From Pseudomonas arcuscaelestis (GTDB lineage Bacteria; Pseudomonadota; Gammaproteobacteria; Pseudomonadales; Pseudomonadaceae): DNA of 64,000 nt. The notes beneath the pieces were generated by a model. The model worked only from the letters and a program-made list of their open reading frames with translations. It searched no databases and was not told where the DNA came from. Each line of letters starts with the position of its first letter. The first letter of the stretch is position 1. Location of the stretch: the NCBI RefSeq assembly GCF_016881005.1, contig NZ_JACOPV010000006.1, positions 186,001-250,000 on the forward strand, in the 5' to 3' direction. This document shows, in pieces, positions 8,828 to 17,754 of the stretch. A program made the translations under genes and the position numbers.

Positions 8828-10216
8828 ATGAAAACAACAGCGCACGAATTCGATGCAGTCGAAGCCCTGGCCAGTGACCGCGCTCACGTCTGGCACCACC
8901 TGTCCCAGCACAAACCACTGGAGCAGAACGATCCGCTGATGATCGTTGAAGGCAAAGGCCTACGCGTCTGGGACATCAAGGGCAATGAATACCTGGATGC
9001 GGTGTCTGGCGGGGTGTGGACCGTCAACGTTGGTTATGGCCGTGAGAGCATTGCTGACGCCGTGCGCGATCAGTTGGCGAAGATGAATTTTTTCGCAGGC
9101 TCGGCAGGCAGTGTTCCTGGTGCGTTGTTCGCCAAGAAACTGATCGAGAAGATGCCGGGCCTGAGCCGGGTGTACTACTCCAACTCAGGTTCCGAGGCCA
9201 ACGAGAAGGCCTACAAGATTGTCCGGCAGATAGCGCACAAAAAGTACGGCGGCAAAAAACACAAGATTCTATTTCGCGAACGTGACTACCACGGCACCAC
9301 CATCACGGCGCTGAGTTCTACCGGTCAGTTTGAGCGCAAGAACCAGTACGGTCCCTTCACCCCGGGTTTCGTCGAGTTTCCACACTGCTGCGAATACCGC
9401 TCGCAGTTCGGTGAGGTAGCCGACTACGGCCTGCGTGCAGCCCAGGAAATGGAGCGAGTGATTCTTGCCGAAGGGCCGGATACCGTGGGTGCCGTAGTGC
9501 TCGAGCCAATCACCGCCGGGGGCGGCGTCATCACCCCGCCAGAAGGCTACTGGGAGGCCATTCAGGCGATCTGCAAAAAGTACGACATCCTCCTGCACAT
9601 CGACGAAGTGGTCTGTGGTCTGGGGCGTACCGGCAAATGGTTCGGCTACCAGCACTACGGCATCAAGCCGGACATCGTCACCATGGCCAAGGGTGTGGCC
9701 AGCGGTTACGCGGCAATCTCCTGCACGGTGACCACCGAGGAAGTGTTCGAAGCCTTCAAGGGTGACGCTGACGATCGCATGGGCTACTTCCGTGACATCA
9801 GCACCTTCGGTGGCTGCACGGCAGGCCCGGCGGCCGCACTGGAGAACATGCGGATTATCGAAGATGAAGGCCTGCTGGAGAATGTCACCCACATGGGCGA
9901 GTACTTCATGGGGCGCCTGCGCGAACTGCAGGACAAGTATCCGATCATTGGCGATGTGCGCGGCAAAGGCTTGTTCTGTGGCATGGAACTGGTGAAGGAC
10001 CGCAAGACCAAGGAGCCGGTGGCCGAAAGCGTAGCCATTGCCATCGCTGCCGACTGCATGCGTCAGGGCGTGATGATCGGGCGTACCAACCGCAGCTTCG
10101 AGCAATTTAACAATACCCTATGTTTCAGCCCGGCATTGATCGCCACACAGCAGGACCTGGATGTGATTATCGCCGCCCTAGACGCTGCCTTTGGCCGTCT
10201 TGCCGCTAATCCATAA
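8828..10216 (+). CDS. tpa: Taurine-pyruvate aminotransferase
   Basis: A 462-residue class III (omega) aminotransferase. The PLP lysine is K288 in DIVTMAKGVASGYA, preceded by the HIDEVVCGLGRTG segment carrying the pyridine-binding aspartate (259). Tpa transfers the amino group of taurine to pyruvate, giving sulfoacetaldehyde and alanine. The assignment rests on the full-length fold and on context: tauR follows directly and xsc, which consumes sulfoacetaldehyde, is next on the same strand. The ATG follows GAGAGGTAAGC. The alanine dehydrogenase that usually regenerates pyruvate, and any taurine importer, are not in this window. Confidence 0.88.
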   Translation: MKTTAHEFDAVEALASDRAHVWHHLSQHKPLEQNDPLMIVEGKGLRVWDIKGNEYLDAVSGGVWTVNVGYGRESIADAVRDQLAKMNFFAGSAGSVPGALFAKKLIEKMPGLSRVYYSNSGSEANEKAYKIVRQIAHKKYGGKKHKILFRERDYHGTTITALSSTGQFERKNQYGPFTPGFVEFPHCCEYRSQFGEVADYGLRAAQEMERVILAEGPDTVGAVVLEPITAGGGVITPPEGYWEAIQAICKKYDILLHIDEVVCGLGRTGKWFGYQHYGIKPDIVTMAKGVASGYAAISCTVTTEEVFEAFKGDADDRMGYFRDISTFGGCTAGPAAALENMRIIEDEGLLENVTHMGEYFMGRLRELQDKYPIIGDVRGKGLFCGMELVKDRKTKEPVAESVAIAIAADCMRQGVMIGRTNRSFEQFNNTLCFSPALIATQQDLDVIIAALDAAFGRLAANP

Positions 10217-10233
10217 CGCTTCGAACCTTGAGC

Positions 10234-10268
10234 AAACCGGCCCCGAGTTACATTGACGGGCCGGTTTT
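10234..10268 (+). terminator. Rho-independent terminator after tpa
   Basis: AAACCGGCCC (10234-10243) pairs with GGGCCGGTTT (10258-10267) around a 14-base loop, and a short T stretch follows. It begins 18 bp after the tpa stop and separates tpa from tauR. Confidence 0.75.
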
Positions 10269-10436
10269 GGCGTGTCTGCGGCGTTAATAGTGGCGCGCCG
10301 GATAGTCTTGTCGAGATGTTGTTGCTAGTCTGCTTTGCGATCGCTGCGTCAGCGGTTTGCTGGCAAGAGCATTCTGAAGTGACTGGCCGAGTGGTGTGCG
10401 GTACCAGTGCTTGTCGTCCGTTCAGTCGAGGCCGCT

Positions 10437-11903
10437 ATGTTCCAGCTGTTCCATTTGTCCGCCGATAAAACCACCAACTTGCAGCAGCAACTGCGCGAGC
10501 AGATCGCTCAAGTCATTCTCAACGGCAATATTCCGCTCGACAGTCCCTTACCCTCCAGTCGCAAGCTGGCCAAACAGTTGAACATCGCCCGAAACACGGT
10601 AGTGCTCGCCTACGAACACTTGCTCGACGATGGTTACCTGCTGGCCCGTGAGCGCAGCGGCTACTATGTGAATCCGGACATTCTGGCGCGCAAGGTGGAA
10701 ACGCCGCGTGTGCAGCAGGATGAGTCGGTGACCACCAAGCCGGACTGGTCACAGCGCCTGGTGATGCAACCGTCGCAGCAACGCAATATGAGCAAGCCGC
10801 GGGATTGGCAGAATTATAAATACCCCTTTATTTACGGCCAGTTCGATCCGGCGCTGTTTCCGACCGCCAACTGGCGTGAGTGTTGTCGTGATGCGGTCAG
10901 CATTCCGGCGATTCGTGATTGGGCCTCGGATCGCTTCGATAACGACGATCCGTTGCTGATGGAGCAGATCAGAACTCGGCTGTTGCCACGCCGTGGCGTC
11001 TGGGTTTCGCCTGAGCAGATCCTGGTCACGGTTGGTGCCCAGCACGCGCTGTACATGCTGGCGCGTCTACTGTTGCGCCCCGACAGTTTGATGGGCATTG
11101 AAGAGCCCGGTTACGTGGACGTGCGCAATATCGCCATGCTCAACCCTTCGCGGGTTCAGGCGCTGGCGGTGGACAACCAGGGGCTGATGCTCAGCGATCA
11201 GCTCAATGACTGCGACCTTATCTACACCACGCCCAGCCATCAGTGCCCGAGCACCGTGACCATGCCCCTGGAGCGTCGCTACGAGTTGCTGGAGCGGGCC
11301 AATGAGCACGATTTTCTGATCATTGAAGACGACTACGAAAGCGAGACCAACTTCAAAGGCAATCCGATCCCGGCACTCAAGAGCCTGGACAAGAATGATC
11401 GTGTCCTCTACGTCGGTAGCCTGTCAAAAACCCTGGCCCCCGGCCTGCGGGTTGGCTATCTGGTCGGGCCCGAAGCGCTGATCCGAGAGGCACGGGCGTT
11501 GCGGCGGCTGATGGTGCGCCATCCGGCGGCGAACAATCAGCGTTCGGTGGCTCTGTTCCTGGAGCGCGGCTACCACGATGCGTTGATCATGAGCCTGATG
11601 CGCGCGTACGAGGAACGTCATGAGCAGATGGGCGCGGCCTTGCGAGAGTACTTGCCGGAGTCGTCCAAGGAACCGAGCTTCGGCGGCTCCTGCTACTGGG
11701 TCAAAGGTCCCGATAACCTCGACGCACGACGTCTGCAAAAAGTCGCCGCTGAACACGACATCTTGATTGAGCCCGGCGATATTCATTTCTTTGGTGAGCA
11801 ACCGCCGCTCAACTACTTCCGTCTCGGGTACTCGTCGATTCCAGCCGAGCGCATTCGTCCGGGGATCAAACTGCTTGCCGAGCTCATCGAGCAGATCAGC
11901 TAA
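10437..11903 (+). CDS. tauR: MocR/GntR-type regulator TauR
   Basis: A 488-residue MocR-family protein: an N-terminal GntR winged helix (about residues 10-78, with the signature SRKLAKQLNIARNTVVLAYEHL) joined to a fold-type I aminotransferase-like domain with a PLP lysine at K331 (GSLSKTLAPGLRVGY). In known taurine clusters TauR is the PLP-binding activator of tpa and xsc. Start at MFQLFHLS (10437); a GTG/TTG-type extension upstream has no coding character. It lies between tpa and xsc on the same strand, with terminators on both sides, so it is probably its own transcript. Confidence 0.88.
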   Translation: MFQLFHLSADKTTNLQQQLREQIAQVILNGNIPLDSPLPSSRKLAKQLNIARNTVVLAYEHLLDDGYLLARERSGYYVNPDILARKVETPRVQQDESVTTKPDWSQRLVMQPSQQRNMSKPRDWQNYKYPFIYGQFDPALFPTANWRECCRDAVSIPAIRDWASDRFDNDDPLLMEQIRTRLLPRRGVWVSPEQILVTVGAQHALYMLARLLLRPDSLMGIEEPGYVDVRNIAMLNPSRVQALAVDNQGLMLSDQLNDCDLIYTTPSHQCPSTVTMPLERRYELLERANEHDFLIIEDDYESETNFKGNPIPALKSLDKNDRVLYVGSLSKTLAPGLRVGYLVGPEALIREARALRRLMVRHPAANNQRSVALFLERGYHDALIMSLMRAYEERHEQMGAALREYLPESSKEPSFGGSCYWVKGPDNLDARRLQKVAAEHDILIEPGDIHFFGEQPPLNYFRLGYSSIPAERIRPGIKLLAELIEQIS

Positions 11904-11929
11904 GCACTAAGCCCGCCACTGTCCTTGAT

Positions 11930-11980
11930 CACGCCACGTCGAACACCGTTCGGCGGGGGCGTGGCGTGCCCGGTTTTTTT
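11930..11980 (+). terminator. Terminator-like hairpin after tauR
   Basis: CACGCCAC (11930-11937) pairs with GTGGCGTG (11961-11968), with a smaller inverted sequence in the loop, followed by CCCGG and seven T residues (11974-11980). It stands 26 bp after the tauR stop. Confidence 0.65.
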
Positions 11981-11995
11981 GTGCCCCTGCCAAAA

Positions 11996-12059
11996 CTGGC
12001 TTTACCTGCTCACGCATCTGGACCCACTGGCTTAACAGGTGGCTCCCAACTGGTCCTAT
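11996..12059 (+). promoter_or_regulatory. Cluster of four TauR-like boxes upstream of xsc
   Basis: CTGGCTTTAC (11996), CTGGACCCAC (12018), CTGGCTTAAC (12027) and CTGGTCCTAT (12050) lie on the plus strand within 64 bp. The pairs 11996/12018 and 12027/12050 are 22 and 23 bp apart, about two helical turns, as expected for a MocR dimer binding direct repeats. They sit 320-390 bp before xsc and about 125-190 bp before the small frame at 12184, so the promoter probably lies between. Confidence 0.55.
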
Positions 12060-12183
12060 CTGCCGCTTACTTCCGACTCCTACTCTAGCTCCAAGCCAGC
12101 CGGTCCTTGCCTCAACGCAAAGCACGGGCGGCTCGCTCGACCTGCCCCAAAACTCCATCACAACAACAATCGGAGAGATCGGC

Positions 12184-12324
12184 ATGCTTAACGGAGCTAA
12201 CCCCATCAAGCCCCACGCACTACGCGCCGCCCCCTCGTACCTGGCCATCGGCCCGAGCATTCCGGCTGCACAGCGCACCTGTCCTGAAACCAATTCCTAT
12301 GCAGCCGTCGCGCTGAAAGGCTGA
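12184..12324 (+). CDS. Possible 46-aa small protein in the xsc leader
   Basis: A short frame beginning MLNGANPIKPHALRAAPSYL starts at 12184 after GGAGAGATCGGC, a good ribosome-binding site at normal spacing, and ends with TGA at 12322-12324. Codons are GC-rich with third-position G or C, like the neighbours. It would be the first translated frame after the TauR-like boxes and lies 57 bp before xsc, so it could be a leader peptide or a small co-regulated protein. No family was recognised and chance is not excluded. Confidence 0.4.
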   Translation: MLNGANPIKPHALRAAPSYLAIGPSIPAAQRTCPETNSYAAVALKG

Positions 12325-12381
12325 GCCCCGAGTCATTGGCGGCGCAGCCGCCGTACCTTAAGTAACGAGAGGAAGATCGAT

Positions 12382-14142
12382 ATGCCACGCATGACCCCTA
12401 GCGAAGCAATGGTAGAAACACTGGTTGCCAATGGCGTCACCGATATCTTTGGCATCATGGGTTCGGCCTTCATGGATGCGATGGACATCTTCGCACCCGC
12501 CGGTATCCGTTTTATCCCGGTGGTCCACGAACAAGGTGCCGGGCACATGGCTGACGGCTTCTCGCGGGTCAGTGGGCGTCACGGTGTGTGCATTGCGCAG
12601 AACGGTCCTGGGATCACCAACTTCGTCACCGCCATCGCTGCCGCCTACTGGGCGCACAGCCCGGTAGTCGTCATTACCCCAGAAACCGGCTCCATGAGTC
12701 AGGGCCTGGGCGGCTTCCAGGAAGCCCAGCAACTGCCGTTCTTCGAGACCATCACCAAGTACCAGGCCCATGTGCCCAACCCTGCGCGCATGGCTGAACT
12801 GACCGGCCGCTGTTTCGATCGGGCGATGCAGGAAAATGGCCCGACCCAACTGAACATTCCACGGGATTTCTTCTACGGCGATATCAACGTTGAAATCCCT
12901 ACGCCGATTCGTATCGAGCGTAGCGCCGGTGGCGAGCAAAGCCTGGCCGAAGCCGCCCAACTGCTGGCGTCGGCAAAATTCCCGGTGATCATCTCCGGTG
13001 GCGGTGTGGTTATGGGTGATGCCGTCGAAGCCTGCCAGGCGCTCGCCGAATACCTCGGCGCACCGGTGGTCAACAGCTACTTGCACAATGACTCCTTCCC
13101 GGCCAGCCACCAGCTGTGGTGCGGCCCGTTGGGCTACCAGGGCTCCAAGGCAGCAATGAAACTGCTGTCGCGCGCTGACGTGGTCCTGGCCCTGGGTACC
13201 CGCCTGGGCCCATTCGGTACCTTGCCGCAGCACGGCCTGGATTACTGGCCAAAGCAGGCGAAAGTCATTCAGATCGACTGCGACTCGAAAATGCTCGGCC
13301 TGGTGAAAAAAATCAACGTCGGTATCTGCGGCGACGCCAAGGCTGCAGCGGTCAACCTGCTCGGTCGCCTGGAGAGCCTCGACGTGCTGTGCCTGGAAAA
13401 CAAAGGGGCGCGCGCCGAGGAAATCGCCAAAGAAAAATATGACTGGGAAACCGAACTGAGCGCCTGGATCCACGAGAAGGACGAGTTCTCGCTGGACATG
13501 ATCAAGGAGCAAAGCGGCGAAGAAGGCAACTACCTGCACCCGCGCCAAGTGCTGCGCGAACTGGAAAAAGCCATGCCGGCGGATGCCATGGTGTCTACAG
13601 ACATTGGCAACATCAACTCGGTCTCCAACAGCTACCTGCGTTTCGAGAAGCCACGTTCGTTCTTCGCTGCCATGAGCTTTGGTAACTGCGGTTACGCGCT
13701 GCCAACCATCATCGGCGCCAAGGTCGCGGCACCGCACCGCACCGCCATCTCCTACGCCGGCGACGGTGCCTGGGGCATGTCGATGATGGAAATCATGACC
13801 TGCGTTCGCGAGAACATCCCGGTTACCTCGATCGTTTTCCACAACCGCCAGTGGGGCGCGGAGAAGAAGAACCAGGTGGACTTCTACAACCGTCGCTTCG
13901 TTGCGGGCGAGCTGGAAAACCAGAGCTTTGCCGGCATTGCGCGCTCGATGGGCGCCGAAGGCGTCACCGTCGACCGTCTTGAAGACGTCGGCCCGGCGCT
14001 GCAGGCCGCCTGTGAGGCACAGAAGGCTGGCAAGACCACGGTGATCGAGATCATGTGCACACGTGAACTGGGCGATCCGTTCCGCCGCGATGCGCTGTCC
14101 AAGCCGGTGCGTTTCCTCGAGAAGTACAAAGACTACGTCTAA
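12382..14142 (+). CDS. xsc: Sulfoacetaldehyde acetyltransferase Xsc
   Basis: A 586-residue thiamine-diphosphate enzyme, normal length for Xsc. The N-terminal Pyr domain has the conserved cofactor-activating glutamate E50 in VVHEQGAGHMADG; the C-terminal PP domain carries the metal/ThDP motif beginning GDG at 460-462 (GDGAWGMSMMEI, with the Asn in VFHNRQWGAEKKN). It converts sulfoacetaldehyde and phosphate to acetyl phosphate and sulfite, the desulfonation step shared by taurine and isethionate breakdown. A GAGAGGAAGA site precedes the ATG. pta follows 99 bp later. The long antisense frame of about 700 codons is a shadow. Confidence 0.95.
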   Translation: MPRMTPSEAMVETLVANGVTDIFGIMGSAFMDAMDIFAPAGIRFIPVVHEQGAGHMADGFSRVSGRHGVCIAQNGPGITNFVTAIAAAYWAHSPVVVITPETGSMSQGLGGFQEAQQLPFFETITKYQAHVPNPARMAELTGRCFDRAMQENGPTQLNIPRDFFYGDINVEIPTPIRIERSAGGEQSLAEAAQLLASAKFPVIISGGGVVMGDAVEACQALAEYLGAPVVNSYLHNDSFPASHQLWCGPLGYQGSKAAMKLLSRADVVLALGTRLGPFGTLPQHGLDYWPKQAKVIQIDCDSKMLGLVKKINVGICGDAKAAAVNLLGRLESLDVLCLENKGARAEEIAKEKYDWETELSAWIHEKDEFSLDMIKEQSGEEGNYLHPRQVLRELEKAMPADAMVSTDIGNINSVSNSYLRFEKPRSFFAAMSFGNCGYALPTIIGAKVAAPHRTAISYAGDGAWGMSMMEIMTCVRENIPVTSIVFHNRQWGAEKKNQVDFYNRRFVAGELENQSFAGIARSMGAEGVTVDRLEDVGPALQAACEAQKAGKTTVIEIMCTRELGDPFRRDALSKPVRFLEKYKDYV

Positions 14143-14241
14143 GTCGCCAAAGTGACCGGATGATGCCGGACACCTGAAACACTGCCGCGGCGCCTTCGGG
14201 CGCTGTTGCAGCTTCGACTGTGAACAATCAGGAATCCAAGC

Positions 14242-15195
14242 ATGTTGAGCACTATTCCTCCGGAATGCCCGGCATTCCTGCTTGACCGCGCCAAGGCGCT
14301 GCCGCGCGTGGTCACTGCGGTGGTCAATCCCGTCAACCTGCTCAGCCTCAGCGGTGCCAAGCGGGCGTGCGATGAAGGGCTTATCGAGCCTGTGCTGGTC
14401 GGGGACCAGGGGCGCATTCGGGCCCTGGCCGATGTACTGGACTGGGACCTGCACGACCTGCGCATACAGCATGTCAGCGACGAGGTGCAGTGCGCCGAAA
14501 CCGCCTGCATGCTGGCGGGATCAGGCACTGCGCAAGCACTGATGAAGGGGCATCTGCACACCGATGTATTGCTGCGTGCAGTGCTCAAACGCGAGGTGGG
14601 GCTGCGTTCGGCCAGCCGTCTCAGTCATGTGTTTCATATGACATTGCCGGGCAGCAACAAGGCATTGTCGATCACCGATGCGGTAATCAACGTACAGCCA
14701 ACGATCGTCGACAAGATTCACATCGCCCGCAATGCCATCGAGCTGATGCATGCCCTGGGCTATGAAAAGCCGCGCATGGCGGTGTTGTCGGGTACTGAAG
14801 AAGTGGTGGCTAGCATGCCGTCCAGCAAGGATGCCGCAGAGCTTGCCAAACTGGCGACGATCGGTGCCTTGGGCGACGCCTGCGTGGAAGGTCCCCTGGC
14901 CTTCGACAACGCGGTATCGCTGGAAGCTGCGCGAATCAAAGGTATCGGCGGTGAGGTGGCGGGTAATGCCGATATCTTGTTGGTGCCGAACCTGGAAGCC
15001 GGTAATTTTCTGTTCAAGCAAATGGTCTACTTCATGAGCGCCACGGCCGCTGGCTTGGTGCTGGGGGCGCGGGTGCCGATCATTCTCACCTCGCGTGCCG
15101 ACCCGCTGGAGGCGCGCTTGGCATCCTGTGCGCTGTCGTCCATTTTTATCGACTATCGTCGTCAGTTGCGCAACCAACTGCAGGCTGCCAGTTGA
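14242..15195 (+). CDS. pta: Phosphate acetyltransferase (short form) of the sulfonate pathway
   Basis: A 317-residue PTA/PTB-domain enzyme lacking the N-terminal DRTGG/CobB extension of the enterobacterial long Pta. It would convert acetyl phosphate released by Xsc to acetyl-CoA. Typical segments include LKREVGLRSASRLSHVFHM and the C-terminal GADILLVPNLEAGN-like stretch (here NADILLVPNLEAGN). It lies on the same strand 99 bp after xsc, as in other xsc-pta operons. Phosphate butyryltransferases share the fold, but the context makes acetyl phosphate the likely substrate. Confidence 0.9.
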   Translation: MLSTIPPECPAFLLDRAKALPRVVTAVVNPVNLLSLSGAKRACDEGLIEPVLVGDQGRIRALADVLDWDLHDLRIQHVSDEVQCAETACMLAGSGTAQALMKGHLHTDVLLRAVLKREVGLRSASRLSHVFHMTLPGSNKALSITDAVINVQPTIVDKIHIARNAIELMHALGYEKPRMAVLSGTEEVVASMPSSKDAAELAKLATIGALGDACVEGPLAFDNAVSLEAARIKGIGGEVAGNADILLVPNLEAGNFLFKQMVYFMSATAAGLVLGARVPIILTSRADPLEARLASCALSSIFIDYRRQLRNQLQAAS

Positions 15196-15220
15196 GCAAG
15201 TTCATTTCACCAGGAGAACG

Positions 15221-15523
15221 ATGATGGCTGTGCAACGTTATGGCTTTATCTTCAAGGCACCCGGCATGCAGTTCCTCACCCACAACGGGCAACTGGAATC
15301 CGATGCCTTCGCGGCAACCGTGTGTGGTGTTGCCAGCATCGAGGAAGCGGTGCTGGTGGCCCAGGAGTTATTGACCCGGCATGTGCAATTGATCGAATTG
15401 TGCGGTGCATTCAGCGAGGCCGACGTCGAGCAGATTCGCAGTGCCATTGATGATCGGGTTCCTGTGGCCGCTGTGCAATACAGTGCCGAAACACGCCAGC
15501 GCCTGCAGCAGTTATCCGATTGA
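15221..15523 (+). CDS. Small DUF6506-like protein, 100 aa
   Basis: A 100-residue alpha/beta protein starting MMAVQRYGFIFKAPGM, with AGGAGA seven bases before the ATG. The pattern of an N-terminal strand, VASIEEAVLVAQELL helix and VQLIELCGAFSEADV segment resembles DUF6506 proteins, whose function is unknown. It follows pta by 25 bp and is probably the last gene of the xsc-pta transcript. It has no signal peptide or metal motif. Assignment to the family is from memory of the pattern, not from a search. Confidence 0.7.
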   Translation: MMAVQRYGFIFKAPGMQFLTHNGQLESDAFAATVCGVASIEEAVLVAQELLTRHVQLIELCGAFSEADVEQIRSAIDDRVPVAAVQYSAETRQRLQQLSD

Positions 15524-15686
15524 GTTGTCGTCCCTTCAATGCGTCGCAGGCTTCAATCTGACGCCTTTTATAAAGGTCTCCCCGGTTACCCACTGACCGT
15601 GCCTGCATCAGGCATGGCAGTCGTGGTAACTGCGCCTATGGGCAGCGCAAAGCCAGGCAGCGCGGGGCGTTGCGCGCAGCGGCCGA

Positions 15687-15719
15687 CTGGCCCCTAAGAC
15701 GGTGTCGACGTGGTCCTAA
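15687..15719 (+). promoter_or_regulatory. Pair of TauR-like boxes upstream of yeiH
   Basis: CTGGCCCCTAA (15687-15697) and GTGGTCCTAA (15710-15719) begin exactly 23 bp apart, the same period as the boxes near thiS/tpa and xsc. They stand about 70-100 bp before the exporter gene start, a usual place for activator sites. The remaining bases of the 263-bp gap between 15523 and 15787 show no other recognisable element. Confidence 0.5.
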
Positions 15720-15786
15720 TGAGAAGAAGTTGATTTCTCTAGCATCAAACCCAGTGATTTCATAACCACAGGGTGTAGCTGACACA

Positions 15787-16857
15787 ATGAAAATAAAACA
15801 GCATCACACAATCCCGCCTATGCCCAGCCCGTCGCTCGACACGGCCCAGCCCTCGATGTCGTGGCTGGCACGTCGGCAGCAGAAACTCAGCCTGTTGTTG
15901 CCGGGCATTCTTGCCTCGGTTGTTGTTGCCGCCAGCGCCACTTTCCTTTCTGAACATTACGGTGCGCCGGTCATGTTGATGGCCCTGTTGCTGGGCATGG
16001 CCCTGGGGTTTCTCTCCGAGGAGGGGCGGGCAGTCGCCGGTATTCGCTTTACCTCCAGTACCATCCTGCGCTGTGGCGTGGCGCTGCTGGGCATGCGCAT
16101 TACCGTGGAGCAAATCCTCTCGCTGGGCGGTACGTTGATGGCGGTGGTGATCGGTGCCGTTTTCCTGACCATCAGTTTCGGCATCCTCTTGTCTCGACTG
16201 CTCGGCCAGTCGCGTGATTTCGGTATTCTCAGCGGTGGCAGTGTCGGCATCTGCGGCGCGTCGGCGGCCTTGGCCATTTCTGCGGTATTGCCGCAGGACA
16301 AGAACAGCGAGCGCAATATTATTTTCACGGTGATCAGTGTGACCGCACTGAGCACCATCGCCATGATTGCCTACCCGCCTATTGCTCAATGGCTTGGCCT
16401 GGACGCCCATCAGGCCGGGATATTTCTTGGCGCAACTATTCATGACGTGGCCCAGGTAGTGGGTGCTGGCTACAGCATGTCGGAGGAAACCGGCGACACC
16501 GCAACCGTGGTCAAACTGTTGCGCGTGGCCATGTTGGTACCGATCGTGTTCAGCCTGTCGCTGCTGTTGCGCAAGCGCGGCGATGGCGGTCCGCGCCCGG
16601 CGCTGCCGTTGCCGTTGTTCATCATCTTCTTTGTCGTGTTCGTGGCGATCAACAGCAGCGGCATCGCCTCGGCGCAGATCCAGGCCTTTGCCGGCGATGT
16701 GTCGCGCTGGTGCCTGGTGACCGCCATCGCCGCGCTGGGGATGAAAACCTCATTGAAGGCACTGTTGGAAGTCGGTTGGCGTCCAGCGACCCTACTGGTC
16801 AGTGAAACGTTGTTTCTCGCGGCCTTGATTCTGATTGCGGTCAAATGGCTGGCGTAA
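15787..16857 (+). CDS. YeiH-family putative sulfate/sulfite exporter
   Basis: A 356-residue membrane protein with about ten hydrophobic segments; GSVGICGASAALAISAVLPQ and the later GATIHDVAQVVGAGYSMS are signatures of the UPF0324/YeiH (PSE) family. Members are found beside sulfonate and sulfite genes and are proposed to export sulfate or sulfite. It follows the xsc-pta genes and has its own pair of TauR-like boxes. The ATG at 15787 has a weak ribosome site; an in-frame ATG at 15820 is an alternative start. Confidence 0.85.
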   Translation: MKIKQHHTIPPMPSPSLDTAQPSMSWLARRQQKLSLLLPGILASVVVAASATFLSEHYGAPVMLMALLLGMALGFLSEEGRAVAGIRFTSSTILRCGVALLGMRITVEQILSLGGTLMAVVIGAVFLTISFGILLSRLLGQSRDFGILSGGSVGICGASAALAISAVLPQDKNSERNIIFTVISVTALSTIAMIAYPPIAQWLGLDAHQAGIFLGATIHDVAQVVGAGYSMSEETGDTATVVKLLRVAMLVPIVFSLSLLLRKRGDGGPRPALPLPLFIIFFVVFVAINSSGIASAQIQAFAGDVSRWCLVTAIAALGMKTSLKALLEVGWRPATLLVSETLFLAALILIAVKWLA

Positions 16858-16900
16858 GCCTGCACCATGGGTGATGCTCATCACCCCCGCCTGATCTGCC

Positions 16901-16936
16901 GACTGCCGCCGCCACAGAAACTGTGCGGCGGCAGTC
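16901..16936 (+). terminator. Strong hairpin between the two exporter genes
   Basis: GACTGCCGCCGCCACAG (16901-16917) pairs with CTGTGCGGCGGCAGTC (16921-16936) around AAA, with one bulged C. No T tract follows, so it may be a weak terminator or an RNA-stabilising element between yeiH-type and tauE-type genes rather than a full stop. Confidence 0.5.
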
Positions 16937-16961
16937 TGGCTTAACCAGCAGTGGAGGCGGT

Positions 16962-17735
16962 ATGAGCCTGCAAGTGCATCTGATTTTTCTGGGTTGTGTG
17001 GCCCTGGCAACGGTTGCCCAGAGCCTGACCGGTTTTGCCTTTGGCCTGATTCTGATGGGGTTGATTGCCTCGTTGCACATGGTGCCGCTGACAGAGGTGG
17101 CGGTGGTGATCAGCATCCTCACCCTGGGCAATGCCATGGCCACGCTTGGCGGGCCGAAACCGCAGCTGGACCGTGCAGTGCTGATGCCGGTACTGATCAG
17201 TAGCCTGCTCGGCGTGAGCCTGGGGATATGGGGGCTGGGTGCGTTGAGCGGCAGCCAGATAACCTGGCTGCGGGTTCTGCTAGGGGTACTGATCGTTGCC
17301 GCCAGCTTCATGCTGGTGGTGCAGAACAAGCCGAAGACACGACTGTCGCGACAGCCTTCGTTCTGGCTAGCCGGGGGGCTATGCGGCCTGCTTAATGGTT
17401 TGTTTTCCAGTGGCGGGCCGCCGATTGTTTTCCACCTGTATCGCCAGCCCCTGGGTTACGAAATTATCCGTAATACCCTGGTCACCGTTTTCGCCGCCAA
17501 TGCGGCGGCGCGTCTGGGCCTGGTGGTCGCCCAAGGACAAATGCACATGTCCACGCTGCTATTGAGCGCCGAAGCATTGCCCTTGGTGCTGCTGGTCAGT
17601 TGGCTGGTGCGGCGCTATCCGCCGAAGTTGTCGCCGAGGACGGTGCGCTGGATAGTCTTTGTGCTGATGGCGCTAGCAGGCATCAGCTTGATCTGGGGTT
17701 CGCTACCGGGGCTTTTGGCGCAGACATCGGCCTAA
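16962..17735 (+). CDS. TauE/SafE (TSUP) family sulfite exporter
   Basis: A 257-residue protein with about eight hydrophobic segments and the TSUP pattern: two similar halves, each with a GxxxG-rich first helix (SLTGFAFGLILMGLIAS near 23-39; GGLCGLLNGLFSSGGPPIVFHLY in the second half). TauE proteins in taurine degraders are proposed to export the sulfite released by Xsc. The start follows GGAGGCGGT. It is the last plus-strand gene of the locus and converges on sorB with a 19-bp gap. Confidence 0.88.
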   Translation: MSLQVHLIFLGCVALATVAQSLTGFAFGLILMGLIASLHMVPLTEVAVVISILTLGNAMATLGGPKPQLDRAVLMPVLISSLLGVSLGIWGLGALSGSQITWLRVLLGVLIVAASFMLVVQNKPKTRLSRQPSFWLAGGLCGLLNGLFSSGGPPIVFHLYRQPLGYEIIRNTLVTVFAANAAARLGLVVAQGQMHMSTLLLSAEALPLVLLVSWLVRRYPPKLSPRTVRWIVFVLMALAGISLIWGSLPGLLAQTSA

Positions 17736-17754
17736 ACACTGACCTCGGCAGGGC

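Noticed and set aside
12358..14472. Antisense open frame of about 700 codons opposite xsc and the start of pta
   Set aside because: It mirrors the third-position GC pattern of xsc, has no ribosome site, and its translation is His/Gln/Arg-rich with no family match.
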